NCBI GenBank assembly: GCA_963697285.1
Contig: CAVONI010000001.1
Span: forward strand, 1 to 64,000
Direction: 5' to 3'
DNA: 64,000 bases
From: JAEUQQ01 sp963697285
GTDB taxonomy: Bacteria > Acidobacteriota > Vicinamibacteria > Vicinamibacterales > JAFNAJ01
Shown: in pieces, positions 10,111 to 19,447 of the stretch
How positions within the stretch are numbered: the stretch's first letter is position 1
How the letters are laid out: each line of letters starts with the position of its first letter
The notes under the pieces: generated by a model
What the model was told of the DNA's origin: nothing
Seen by the model: the letters and a program-made list of their open reading frames with translations, nothing else
The model's database searches: none
Position numbers and translations under genes: made by a program

Positions 10111-10371
10111 GCGGATGCGTCCCATGACGCACGAACAGGTGTCGGCGTCGAGCATGTCGCGAGGCATGCAGTCTGCACCCTCGCCGCCCAATCACGAGTT
10201 CCAGAAAGAGGCATGTGCCGAGGGTAAGGTCCCGCCGCTCCCGCCGCAGCCGCGGTCACGCCGCACGCGCGGCGCGCGGCTTCGCTCATGCGCGGCGCCG
10301 TGACCCGCCGGGGCGCCGAGCGTCCCCCGCGGGGAGCCACATAAGAAAATGTTGAAGACATCAATTTTTTG

Positions 10372-10400
10372 TTGACACCCTCGTTCGACGTCACTAAGCT
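10372..10400 (+). promoter_or_regulatory. Sigma-70-type promoter before TonB receptor
   Basis: TTGACA at 10372-10377 is followed after 17 bases by TAAGCT at 10395-10400, inside the only AT-rich patch of this intergenic region, 64 bases before the receptor ATG. A perfect -35 and a fair -10 at ideal spacing support it. Confidence 0.55.
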
Positions 10401-10463
10401 CATCTGCAATTGCGACCAGACGTGACTCCGGCCGCGCAAGAACACAAAAAGAGAGCAGGGCCC

Positions 10464-13313
10464 ATGCGTCCGATATCTTTGCGAATGTGCGTGGTGGTGT
10501 GTGTGTGTGTCGTGTTGCTCGCACGCATCGTGGATGCGCAAGTCCCGATGGCTGCCATTCGGGGCAAGGTCACCGACGAGCAGGCAGCCGTGGTGCCTGG
10601 TGCAACAATCACGGCCCGTCACGTCGCCACCAACACCCTCAAGCTAGGCGTGACGAGCGAACTGGGGGAGTACTATCTTCCGAATCTCCCCGCCGGCGAG
10701 TACGAAGTCGGTGTTGAGCTTAGCGGCTTCGGCAGCCAGCGACGCACGGGCATCGTGCTCCTGGTCGGCCAGGAGGTGGGCCTCGACTTCAGGCTGACCC
10801 TCGGCGCCGTTGAGGAATCAGTGACGGTCGTCAGCGAGGGGACGCTGGTGGAAACGACGCGCAGCTCGGTGGCCACCGTCGTCAAGAAGGAACAGATCGA
10901 CGAACTGCCGGTGGTCGAGCGGGACTTCAGTTCGCTCGCCTTGCTGGCGCCGGGGGTGACGACCGGCACCGGCGGCTACACCGCTGGCGGGACGGGTCAG
11001 TCGTTGTCGTTCAACGGCCAGCGCGCCTTTACGAGCGGCGTGTTCATCGACGGTGCGTCGGCCATGTGGCAATTCTACGGCAAGCAGGCCTCGACCTTCC
11101 CCCAGGACTGGGTACAGGAATTCCAGATCCTGACCAATTCGTTCAGCGCCGAGTTCGGGACCGCCTCGGGCGGCATCATGAACGTGATTTCACGGAGCGG
11201 CTCAAACGCGATGACGGGCCGCGTCTACGGCTTCTTCCAGGATTCGGCCCTGGACAGCCCGCCGTTTGCCGGACGTTTCGTGGATGGCGAGCCTGACGTA
11301 CCTGGACGAACCGGCGCCGTTGAGCCAGCAGCGTTGGGGCGCGTTTCTCGGCGGACCGGTGATCAAGGACCGCATCTTCTTCTTCGTGGGCAATGAGAAC
11401 CTCAGCACCAAGGGCACCGACGTCCTGGGCATCTCCGAGTACTGGCGACAGCAGGGCGAGCCGACGGTGCTCGACCGGAACACGACCGATCACCCGTTCA
11501 TTGTGAAGACCGACGTCAACCTGGGCACCAGTCACCGCGCCTCGGTGCGGTTCGACCGCAGCATCAACACGCAGACGAATCAGGGCGGCGCCCTGCAGGT
11601 CCTGTCCTCCCGTCAGACGTTCGGCGGCCCGGTCTGGACCGTGGTGGGTGGGCTCACGAGCACGCTGGCCAATGCAGCGTTCAACGAGGTCCGCGCCTCG
11701 TTCCTGTCGAACAGGCCTCCCATCATCTGCAATCAGGCCGGCGCTGGCGGCTCGGCGCTCCTGGCGCTCGGCCCGCCCGGGACGTTTGCACGGCGAAACT
11801 ACCCCGGGGCCACCCTCGGGTGCGGCTTCAGCGGGCTGGAAGCCGAAGAGGATCTGTACATCGGCGACACGCTGTCGTTCCTGTACGGCAAGCACCAGAT
11901 CAAGGTTGGCGTCACGGCGGCGCAGGTCCGCACGATCATCGACAGTCTGAACGTGCGTAACGGCGCCTGGACGTTTACGAGGGACCTGGCCTTCGACATC
12001 AACAACCCGGCAAGCTACCCGGATCGCTGGTCGGGCGGCACGTCAATCCCCAATTACAGCGAAGCGGTATGGGGCCTCAACGCGTTTGCCCAGGACGCAT
12101 GGAGGGTCCGCGACGACCTGACGCTGAATATCGGCATCCGGTACGACATCGATCGGGCCAACACGATCGTCAACGGCTTCATCGACACGAAAAACGACCA
12201 GATCGTCAGCAAGCTCGGCGGCGAGCCCTTCTTCGAGCCGCAGCACGCGCAGCACAACGTCTCGCCACGAATCGGAGTCGTCTGGACCCCCCGTGAAGGG
12301 ATGACGTTCCGGGGGCAGCCGGCGTCTTCTACGACATGAGCCACAACAACTACGCCATCTTCTCGATCAACAACAGCCTGCTCGCCGAACAGTCGGTGTC
12401 CCTGATTGCGAACAACTCGCTCAACAACCCGTTCTGGAGACCTTCGGACCCGGCAGGCAGCGCCCGTGATCTCCGTGCGTACCTCGCTCAGAACTTCCCC
12501 TACTGGCCAGATCTGTCGGTGGTGCCGGACACCAAGCAGCGCTTGGTGACTGTCAACGACATGAAGGTTCCGTTCACGCGTCAGTACTCAGGAGGCGTCA
12601 GCTACCAGCTTCTCTCCAACCTGACCGTCGACGCCGATGTCGTCTTCTCGGAAGGGGTGGATGGCATCGTCGCGAGAAACGACAACGTGGCCCTCGTCAA
12701 CGGCGTCTACGTCACGCCTGATGCGCGGTTCGGCGAGATCAACGCCTACCATAATGACGGCTGGACGCAGTACACGGCCCTGCAGACGCAGGCACGCTAC
12801 CGCAGGGCCCGCGGGAATGTGGGGGTGTCGTACTCCCTCGCGAAGTCGACCTCGAACTACGCGACGGGAATCAAGGGCGGCGCCGCGACCAACGCGCTGG
12901 ACCTGAGCGAGGACGAGGGGCCAGACGACTCGGACCGGCGCCATAACCTCGTGATCAACGGCTCGTATACCCTGCCGTTCGACCTGCAGACGTCGGGGAT
13001 TTTCGCGTACCGCAGCGGGTTGCCGTACAGCGTTTCGACCAGCATCCAGCTGGACACCGACCCGTTCATCGACCGGCCAGAACCCCGGAACTCGCGCCGT
13101 GGCGCGGCGCTGAAGAACCTGGATCTTCGGGTCAGCAAGCTCGTCAAGCTCCCGAAGAACACGCGAGTGACCGCGTTCTGGGAGTTGTTCAACGTGTTCA
13201 ACACGACCAACTTCACGACGTACCAGGGCAGCCTTCAGGCGTCCAACTTCGGCCTGCCCATCGAGGCCCTGGCGATGCGCCGTCAGCAATTCGGAATCCG
13301 GTTCGACTTCTGA
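10464..13313 (+). CDS. Oar-like TonB-dependent receptor (two frameshifts)
   Basis: About 950 residues spread over three frames. It has a signal peptide (MCVVVCVCVVLLARIVDAQ), a carboxypeptidase-like regulatory beta-sandwich (IRGKVTDEQAAVVPGATIT, GEYYLPNLPAGEYEV), a plug domain (VVKKEQIDELPVVERDFSS, FIDGASAMW, FGTASGGIMNVISRSG), then a beta-barrel ending in the aromatic QQFGIRFDF. The frame breaks at about 11289-11302 (one extra base, between FVDGEP and YLDEPAPL) and at about 12308-12320 (one base lost in a G run, before VFYDMSHNN). Such receptors import peptides or glycans. GAGAGCAGGG precedes the ATG. The D-aminopeptidase gene follows after eight bases, so a peptide substrate is plausible. 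Confidence 0.85.
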
Positions 13314-13321
13314 GGCCCACC

Positions 13322-14218
13322 ATGACATCACCAACATGCAGGTTCGCGGCTTTCGGCCTGCTTCTCGCTCTCATGTCGGCGAGCGCGTATGCCCAGGGCC
13401 CCAAGAAGGTCTTCATCTGCGCCGACATGGAAGGCATCAGCGGCGTGTCAAGCGCTGAGCAAATCGGCGGGACCGGCGCCGACTACGGCCGCGGCCGCAA
13501 GATGTATGCGGATGACGTGAATGCCGCCATCCGGGGAGCCGTTGCCGGCGGCGCGACCAGCATCGTCGTGATCGACTCTCACGGCAACGGTCATAACCTC
13601 CAACGCGACGACGTCGACGCTCATGCCCAGCTGATCAGCGGGAATGCCATCAGGCGCTACGGCATGATGGAAGGCTTCGACGAGACCTTCGACGCGGTGT
13701 TCTTCATCGGCCTCCATGCCAAGGCGAGCTCGCCGGACGGGGTGTTCCCGCACACCCAGAACGGCAACGTCCGCGACGTGCAGATCAATGGGCGCTCGGT
13801 CGGCGAGGGGGGCATGAACACGCTCTACGCCGGGTGGTTTGGCGTGCCGGTGGTCATGGTCACCGGCGACCAGGTTGCCGTGGCGCAGATCAAGGAAGTG
13901 GCGACCGACGCCAGCAGCGTCGTGGTGAAGCACGCCCTCAACGGGCGCACGGTCGAACTCCGGCCCACGGGCGAAACTCGCGACGAGATCCAGCGCAACG
14001 CCGAGCAGGCGACCCGCACCGCCAGGAAGTTCGAGCCCCGCAGGACCGGACCATACCGGATTCAGATCTGGTACCGTGACACGTCGATCCCCGAAGTGGC
14101 CGAAGCCATCCCGGGCATCGAACGGCCGACACCCGATTCGTTGGCGTTTACCGCCGATTCCATGCCGGCCGCGTTCGCCCTGTACCGCGTCCTGTACCGC
14201 CACATTGACGCACGGTAA
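13322..14218 (+). CDS. M55-family D-aminopeptidase (DppA-like), exported
   Basis: The 298-residue protein has a signal peptide (AAFGLLLALMSASAYAQ) and then the M55 peptidase core: FICADMEGISGV with the metal-binding D-x-E, YGRGRKMYADDVNAAIRGA, VVIDSHGNGHNL with the D-S-H ligand, FIGLHAK with a further histidine ligand, and the GEGGMNTLYAGWFGVPVVMVTGD segment. DppA is a zinc-dependent, self-compartmentalising D-aminopeptidase that cuts D-amino-acid-containing peptides. The signal peptide would place this copy in the periplasm, next to the peptide-type TonB receptor encoded eight bases upstream. With the DauR-like regulator and PLP enzyme downstream it suggests scavenging of D-amino acids. Confidence 0.88.
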   Translation: MTSPTCRFAAFGLLLALMSASAYAQGPKKVFICADMEGISGVSSAEQIGGTGADYGRGRKMYADDVNAAIRGAVAGGATSIVVIDSHGNGHNLQRDDVDAHAQLISGNAIRRYGMMEGFDETFDAVFFIGLHAKASSPDGVFPHTQNGNVRDVQINGRSVGEGGMNTLYAGWFGVPVVMVTGDQVAVAQIKEVATDASSVVVKHALNGRTVELRPTGETRDEIQRNAEQATRTARKFEPRRTGPYRIQIWYRDTSIPEVAEAIPGIERPTPDSLAFTADSMPAAFALYRVLYRHIDAR

Positions 14219-14311
14219 CGCTGACCTGCCATGCCCGCGTTCGCGTTCGCGTGGCGGACAGCAGGAAGAACGCCCCTTGCGCGCGGCGCTCCGAAGGCGC
14301 TAGACAGAGAC

Positions 14312-15025
14312 ATGCAAAAAAGAAGAGTGAAGACCAAACCACACGACACCCAGGAGGCGACCCAGACCGAGAGGGAGTACCTCTTCCGGGGGCTGGCGCA
14401 GATCGCCGATGCGATCGTCGCGACCTTCCCTCGAGCGTTCGAGGTGGTCATCCACGACCTCTCGCAGCCCCACAAGTCGATCCGCCACATCGTGGGCGAC
14501 GTCACAAAACGCAGGGCCGGCGGCCCCGTCACGGACCTTGTCGTGAAGGCCCTGCAACTCGAGGGCGATGACATCCGCGACAGGCACAACTATCGGACCA
14601 CGAACAAGGATGGTCGGACACTGAAGTCCACCAGCGTGTTCATTCGCGACGGCACCGGGGCCGTGGCGGCGGCCTTCTGCATCAACTTCGACATGACCGA
14701 TTTCCTGAGCCTGGTCCATGCACTCGAGATCTTCACCACAACGGCGAATGCCCCCAACGGCGCCGGGAAGGTGGAGACCTTCGCGACGTCGATCAGCGAG
14801 ACCATCGTGGCGTTGTTCGAGCAGGAGGCCGCGAAGATAGGCAAACAGGCGGCGTACATGACCACCGGAGAGAAGAAGCTGCTGGTCAAGGGACTCAAAG
14901 AGAGCGGTGTGTTTCAGATCAAGGGGGGCATCGACCAGGTGGCACACTTGTTGGGGATCACTCGCTACACCGTTTACAACTACCTGAAGAGCATTGAGAC
15001 ACAAGAACGTCTCGGTCGACAGTAA
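14312..15025 (+). CDS. YheO/DauR-like transcriptional regulator
   Basis: A 237-residue regulator with the YheO-like PAS domain in the N-terminal half (AIVATFPRAFEVVIHDLSQP, SIRHIVGDVTKR, KSTSVFIRDGTGAVAAAFCINFD) and a DauR-type helix-turn-helix at the C-terminus (FQIKGGIDQVAHLLGITRYTVYNYLK). DauR represses D-arginine catabolism in Pseudomonas; other relatives sense amino-acid-like ligands. The ATG at 14312 is preferred to the upstream in-frame start because it sits just ahead of the conserved domain, although its ribosome site is poor. The location between a D-aminopeptidase and RidA/PLP-enzyme genes suggests it controls this amino-acid operon. Confidence 0.82.
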   Translation: MQKRRVKTKPHDTQEATQTEREYLFRGLAQIADAIVATFPRAFEVVIHDLSQPHKSIRHIVGDVTKRRAGGPVTDLVVKALQLEGDDIRDRHNYRTTNKDGRTLKSTSVFIRDGTGAVAAAFCINFDMTDFLSLVHALEIFTTTANAPNGAGKVETFATSISETIVALFEQEAAKIGKQAAYMTTGEKKLLVKGLKESGVFQIKGGIDQVAHLLGITRYTVYNYLKSIETQERLGRQ

Positions 15026-15048
15026 TCCGTCCGACAAAGGCCACCCCG

Positions 15049-15441
15049 ATGCCCAGCGTCAATGAGCCGTACTCGGTATCCACGCAAGACGCACCGTGCG
15101 CCATCGGTCCGTATTCCCAGGGAGTTGCGGCCGGTCACCTGCTTTTCATCTCAGGCCAGTTGCCCATAGATCCCGCCACGGGAGCATTCGCAACCGGGGG
15201 CATTGTCGAGCACGCCCATCAGTGCTTGAGGAATCTCTCGGCCATCGCGAAAGAAGCTGGGACCCGTCTCGACCGGGCGGTGAAGGTGACGGTCTTCCTG
15301 GCTGACATGAATGACTTTGCGGCCGTGAACCGTGTGTATGCTGAGTACTTCAGGACGAACCTGCCGGCACGCTCCACGATGCAGGTGGCCGCCCTCCCGA
15401 ATAGCGCAGACATCGAGATCGAAGCGATTGTCGGCCTCTGA
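15049..15441 (+). CDS. ridA: RidA-family enamine/imine deaminase
   Basis: A 130-residue member of the RidA (YjgF) family. Conserved elements include AIGPYSQGV, LLFISGQLPIDPATG, VKVTVFLADMNDFAAVN and PARSTMQVAALP, the last containing the catalytic arginine. RidA hydrolyses reactive 2-aminoacrylate-type intermediates released by PLP lyases. The next gene encodes just such an enzyme, a beta-elimination PLP lyase, whose product is 2-aminoacrylate before it becomes pyruvate and ammonia, so the pairing makes biochemical sense. The gene starts 24 bases after the regulator and ends 27 bases before the lyase, consistent with a single operon. Confidence 0.9.
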   Translation: MPSVNEPYSVSTQDAPCAIGPYSQGVAAGHLLFISGQLPIDPATGAFATGGIVEHAHQCLRNLSAIAKEAGTRLDRAVKVTVFLADMNDFAAVNRVYAEYFRTNLPARSTMQVAALPNSADIEIEAIVGL

Positions 15442-15467
15442 TACCTGGTGAAGGAGCCTGGATCCGT

Positions 15468-16484
15468 ATGAACCTCTCGATCTTCCCCCGACGACGCTAC
15501 ACAGAGGGTCCCACCCCGCTCGAATTCCTTCCCCATCTGACTCGAGCCGTGGGCGGGCCCAATATCTATGTCAAGCGCGACGATCTCCTGGGCCTCACCG
15601 CCGGCGGCAACAAGACCCGCAAGCTCGAGTTCCTCGTCGCCGATGCCCTCGAACAGAAGGCCGACACCCTCGTGACGTGCGGCGCGGTCCAGTCCAACCA
15701 CTGCCGGTTGACGTTGGCGGCCGCGGTCAAGGAAGGGTTGAAATGCCGGCTCGTGTTAGAGGAACGGATCCCGGGTAGCTACAATCCCGAGGCGAGCGGA
15801 AACAACTTCCTGTTTCGCCTGCTCGGTGTGGAGACGATCGACGTTGTCCCCGGCGGCTCGAACATGATGGCCGCCATGCAACGGCAGGTTGAGGCGCTCG
15901 ATCGCGCCGGGCGCAAGGGCTACATCATTCCCGGGGGCGGTTCCAATCCGATCGGCGCAACGGGCTATGTGGCCTGCGCCCAGGAGATCCAGGACCAGCT
16001 GTTCCAACAGGACGTCCGTATCGATCGCGTCGTTGTCCCGTCTGGCAGCACCGGAACCCATGCGGGCCTGGTTACGGGGTTCTTCGGGTGCAACATGAAC
16101 ATCCCGATTGTCGGTATCGGGGTCAGCCGCGACCCGGAAGAGCAGAACCCCCTGGTGTTCGATCTCGCTCAGCGTACCGCGCTGCGGGTCGGCGTCCGAG
16201 AGAGTATCCCCAGTGACGCCGTTGTCACCTTTGGCGACTACTGGCGCCCCAAGTACTCGGTCCCCAACAAGAAGATGGTTGAAGCGGTCAACCTGGTCGC
16301 GAAAACCGAGGGGATCCTACTGGATCCGGTCTACACAGGTAAGGCCATGGCAGGGCTCATCGACCTCAGTCGCAGGGGCTTCTTTCGTAAAGGGGAGAAC
16401 GTTCTTTTCGTCCACACAGGCGGCTCGCCGGGTCTCTACGCGTACCTCAAACCGGTGCTCGGGTTGGAAGACGTGAGTGATTGA
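15468..16484 (+). CDS. D-cysteine desulfhydrase / L-cysteate sulfo-lyase family PLP enzyme
   Basis: The 338-residue protein is a fold-type II PLP enzyme of the D-cysteine desulfhydrase/ACC deaminase family. The PLP lysine lies in TAGGNKTRKLEF, VQSNHCRLTLAAA and the phosphate loop SGSTGTHAG are clear, and GILLDPVYTGKAMAGLIDL is typical. DcyD converts D-cysteine to pyruvate, ammonia and sulfide. The close relative CuyA converts L-cysteate to pyruvate, ammonia and sulfite. The N-terminus FPRRRYTEGPTPLE is found, as I recall, in proteins annotated both ways, so I cannot choose. Either product, sulfide or sulfite, is relevant to the dsr genes nearby. AAGGAG precedes the ATG. Confidence 0.83.
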   Translation: MNLSIFPRRRYTEGPTPLEFLPHLTRAVGGPNIYVKRDDLLGLTAGGNKTRKLEFLVADALEQKADTLVTCGAVQSNHCRLTLAAAVKEGLKCRLVLEERIPGSYNPEASGNNFLFRLLGVETIDVVPGGSNMMAAMQRQVEALDRAGRKGYIIPGGGSNPIGATGYVACAQEIQDQLFQQDVRIDRVVVPSGSTGTHAGLVTGFFGCNMNIPIVGIGVSRDPEEQNPLVFDLAQRTALRVGVRESIPSDAVVTFGDYWRPKYSVPNKKMVEAVNLVAKTEGILLDPVYTGKAMAGLIDLSRRGFFRKGENVLFVHTGGSPGLYAYLKPVLGLEDVSD

Positions 16485-16821
16485 GACCATCAGCCCGGAC
16501 GCTGACGATCTTTCTTGACAGCCTGACGGCGGGTGTCGACTCGCCTTCACACCCGGGCTGCGTACGGGTGGATTCCGGTGTGACCTCGACGCGATCGAGC
16601 GGCGCGTGTCCCGCGTGCGCTCACGCCAAGACGACGGGGGGCCGGCGGGCGCTGGCCCCTCGTCGTGCGCGATGTCGGGCGGGCCGTTCGGGTCGCTCGC
16701 CAGCGCAGCCCTACCCTTCCCGACAGCGAAGCATACCGACGAGGCCACTTCTGGCAAGGCGGCTTGGAGAAGATCCGCAGCGCAGGCGCCACGTCACCGC
16801 GCGGTTCATGAGGAAACGGCC
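16485..16821. other. Intergenic stretch without recognisable gene
   Basis: These 337 bases separate the PLP-lyase and symporter genes. A perfect TTGACA occurs at 16515-16520 but no convincing -10 box follows at the right distance. No conserved coding frame or hairpin with a T-run was seen. GAGGAAA at 16810-16816 is the ribosome site of the symporter gene. Confidence 0.4.
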
Positions 16822-18114
16822 ATGGTGAAACTCGACGTTCCGGCGACCCCGCAGGCTCCCGTCCGCCCCTCGCGCTGGCCCGGGGTGACGACGCGAATCT
16901 TCATCGGTCTGGCCGTCGGCGTGCTCGTCGGCTACCTGTGGCCGTCGGTCGGCAAGGAGATCAAGCCGCTGGCCGACGCGTTCCTGAAGATGATCAAGAT
17001 GATCATCGCGCCGCTGCTGTTCTCGACCCTCGTCGTCGGGATTGCGGGCACCGGCGACATGAAGGCGATGGGCCGAATCGGCCTGAAGGCCATCATCTAC
17101 TTCGAGGTGGCCACCACGATCGCGCTGTTCTGGGGTCTCGGGTTGGTGAACTGGTTCCAGCCCGGGGCTGGCATGGCGCTGACCGTTGCCAAGGACACGG
17201 CGGCCCTGGCCGAGCTCGCGACGAAGCAACAGGGGCCCTGGGATATCTTCCTCCACCTGTTCCCGACCTCCGTCATCGATGCGATGGCCAAGAACGACAT
17301 CCTGCAACTGGTGGTGTTCTCCACGTTCTTCGGTGTTGCGGTCGCTGCGGTCGGCGAGAAGGGCAAGCCCGTCATCGACGTCCTGGAGAGTACGGCCCAG
17401 GCGATGTTCAAGTTCACCGGCTACGTGATGAAGTTCGCCCCGGTAGGCGTGATGGCCGCCATCGCCTATACGGTCGGCGACAAAGGACTCGGGATTCTCT
17501 ACACGCTCGGCAAACTGGTCCTGCTGATGTACGGCGGGCTCCTCGTCTTCGTGTTCGTCGTCCTCGGCGGCGTGTCCATGCTGGTGAGGGTGCCATTCCT
17601 GAAGCTGATCAGAGCCATCCGCGAGCCGTTCCTCCTGGCCTTCACGACTGCCAGCGCCGAAGCGGCCCTGCCGAAGGCGCTCGAGACCATGGAGCGGTTC
17701 GGGGTTCCCAAGAACATCGCCGGGTTCGTCCTGCCGACGGGCTACAGCTTCAACCTCGACGGGACGACGCTCTACCTGTCGCTGGCCAGCGTCTTCGTGG
17801 CGCAGATGGCGGGCATTCCGCTCACCTCCGGCCAGCAGTTGATCATGATGCTGACGCTGATGCTGACGAGCAAGGGCGTGGCCGGCGTGCCCCGTGCCGG
17901 GCTCGTCGTGCTGACCGCCACGCTCACGCAATTCGGCCTGCCGCTGGAAGGCGCCGCGATCCTGCTGGGCATCGATCAGGTCATGGACATGGGCCGGACC
18001 GGGGTCAACGTGATGGGCAACTGCGTCGCCACGGTGGTCGTGGCGCGGTGGGAGGGGGTGTTCGACGACGAGAAGATGCGGGCGTTCTCGGCGAACGGCC
18101 GCACGGCGGCATGA
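16822..18114 (+). CDS. Dicarboxylate/amino acid:cation symporter (SDF/DAACS family)
   Basis: A 430-residue membrane transporter of the glutamate/dicarboxylate symporter family. Visible signatures are IKPLADAFLKMIKMIIAPL, the re-entrant hairpin segment AFTTASAEAALPKALE (equivalent of the serine-rich motif), GYSFNLDGTTLYL and the final DQVMDMGRTGVNVMGNCVA with the substrate-contacting aspartate and arginine. Such proteins import C4-dicarboxylates, glutamate, aspartate or cysteine with sodium or protons. Its place after a cysteine/cysteate lyase gene makes an anionic amino acid such as cysteate, cysteine or aspartate a reasonable guess. GAGGAAA lies six bases before the ATG. Confidence 0.88.
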   Translation: MVKLDVPATPQAPVRPSRWPGVTTRIFIGLAVGVLVGYLWPSVGKEIKPLADAFLKMIKMIIAPLLFSTLVVGIAGTGDMKAMGRIGLKAIIYFEVATTIALFWGLGLVNWFQPGAGMALTVAKDTAALAELATKQQGPWDIFLHLFPTSVIDAMAKNDILQLVVFSTFFGVAVAAVGEKGKPVIDVLESTAQAMFKFTGYVMKFAPVGVMAAIAYTVGDKGLGILYTLGKLVLLMYGGLLVFVFVVLGGVSMLVRVPFLKLIRAIREPFLLAFTTASAEAALPKALETMERFGVPKNIAGFVLPTGYSFNLDGTTLYLSLASVFVAQMAGIPLTSGQQLIMMLTLMLTSKGVAGVPRAGLVVLTATLTQFGLPLEGAAILLGIDQVMDMGRTGVNVMGNCVATVVVARWEGVFDDEKMRAFSANGRTAA

Positions 18115-18259
18115 ATCGCCCCACGCACGTCAGACCTTCAGCGATCCCCGTCGACATGATCACGTCGATTCGAAGGCTCCCCACGCCGAACCCCTGTCGC
18201 GCCAGGGCGTCGGGGGCACATCGGTACACCGTTCGTTCTGACGTGGAAAGCAGGTCTGC

Positions 18260-19381
18260 ATGACGATTGCCCGCATGTGGTGGAAGCGGCTTCCCGGCAT
18301 TGCTCTGGCGGCCGCCATCGCCGTACTCGGGAAGTGGCTGGCCGCGTCGCTCAGTCTCAACATGGCCCGACTGTCTGGACTCGACGCCTCGGGAAAAGAC
18401 GCGCACAACCTCGTCAGCGGGATCGCCGTCGCCGTGGTTCTCGGGCTCGTCTGGCGCAACCTCGCTGGGTTACCTGCCGTGTTTCGACCCGGTGTCGCTT
18501 TCATGGTGAAGACCGGCCTGCGGATCGGGATCGTCCTGCTCGGCTTCAAACTGGCGCTGGGGACCGCCGGCCGCATCACCAGCATCGCACTGCCCGTCGC
18601 GGCCGCCTGCATTCTCACGGCGCTGTCGGTGGTCACGTACCTCAACGACCGCCTCGGCCTTCCAAGGAGGCTTGGGGCGCTCATCGCGGTTGGCACCAGC
18701 GTCTGTGGCATCACAGCCATTGTCGCCACGGGCCCCGCGATCGGTGCCAGCGAAGACGAGACCAGCTACGCCGTGGCGTGCATCACGATCTTCGGGATGC
18801 TGGCGCTGTTCGCCCATCCCTGGGTCGCCCACGTCGCGTTCGGTTCCAATCCCCTGCTGGCCGGGATCTTCCTGGGAACCAGTATTCCCGACACCTCGCA
18901 GGTTGCGGGCGCGAGCCTGGTGTACCAGGAGGCGTTTGGCGCGCCTCTGGCGGTGCAGGCCGCCACCGTGGCCAAGTTGCTCCGCAATATGTCGATGGCC
19001 GTACTGATCCCGCTTGTCGCGACACGGTTCCGGACAGACCGACGCACGCTGACGTTCCGCGACGTGCAGGCGGCTGTCCCCGTGTTCGTCCTCGCGTTTG
19101 TCGCGGCGGTGGCACTGAGGACGGTCGGCGACGCAGTCACCGCCCGGCTCGGGGCTGCCGAACCGTCGGTCGTCACGGTGTGGGCGATGTTTCTGGAGGG
19201 TGCGGCGACGGTGTCGGCGTGGGCACTCGCGGCGGCACTGGCAGGCATCGGGCTCACCACCGACCTGGCTCGACTGCGGGGGCTCGGATGGAAGCCGTTG
19301 CTCGTGGGCCTCGTGGCGGCCCTGTGGGTGGGCGTCGTCAGTGCGGTGAGTCTGCTGGCGATCGCGACCCAGATCCGATGA
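18260..19381 (+). CDS. YeiH-family putative sulfate exporter
   Basis: A 373-residue protein with about ten membrane helices belonging to the YeiH (UPF0324, putative sulfate exporter) family. Characteristic segments are FMVKTGLRIGIVLLGFKLALG, LIAVGTSVCGITAIVATGPAI, FLGTSIPDTSQVAGASLVY and AATVAKLLRNMSMAVLIP. The biochemical function of the family is poorly established; the sulfate-exporter name comes from its association with sulfur-compound and sulfonate metabolism. Here it follows a lyase that would release sulfide or sulfite and a symporter, 145 bases downstream of the latter, so export of an inorganic sulfur anion is a reasonable inference. It converges with the NtrC-type regulator gene on the other strand. 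Confidence 0.82.
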   Translation: MTIARMWWKRLPGIALAAAIAVLGKWLAASLSLNMARLSGLDASGKDAHNLVSGIAVAVVLGLVWRNLAGLPAVFRPGVAFMVKTGLRIGIVLLGFKLALGTAGRITSIALPVAAACILTALSVVTYLNDRLGLPRRLGALIAVGTSVCGITAIVATGPAIGASEDETSYAVACITIFGMLALFAHPWVAHVAFGSNPLLAGIFLGTSIPDTSQVAGASLVYQEAFGAPLAVQAATVAKLLRNMSMAVLIPLVATRFRTDRRTLTFRDVQAAVPVFVLAFVAAVALRTVGDAVTARLGAAEPSVVTVWAMFLEGAATVSAWALAAALAGIGLTTDLARLRGLGWKPLLVGLVAALWVGVVSAVSLLAIATQIR

Positions 19382-19447
19382 CACGCCAGCGGCGCCTGCG
19401 AGGTTCGCTGGGCGGCATGAACGCACCGCCGGCACCGTGACGCGTCG

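Noticed and set aside
8243..10303. A 686-codon plus-strand frame overlapping the HybB-like gene
   Set aside because: It is an arginine- and proline-rich shadow frame of GC-rich genes; the HybA and HybB families are clearly encoded in the other frames.
16515..16543. TTGACA before the SDF symporter gene as a promoter
   Set aside because: The hexamer at the correct spacing (GACTCG) does not resemble a -10 box.
19411..19430. GGCGG-N10-CCGCC hairpin between convergent YeiH-type and activator genes
   Set aside because: The stem is only five base pairs with a ten-base loop and no T-run; not a convincing terminator in such GC-rich DNA.
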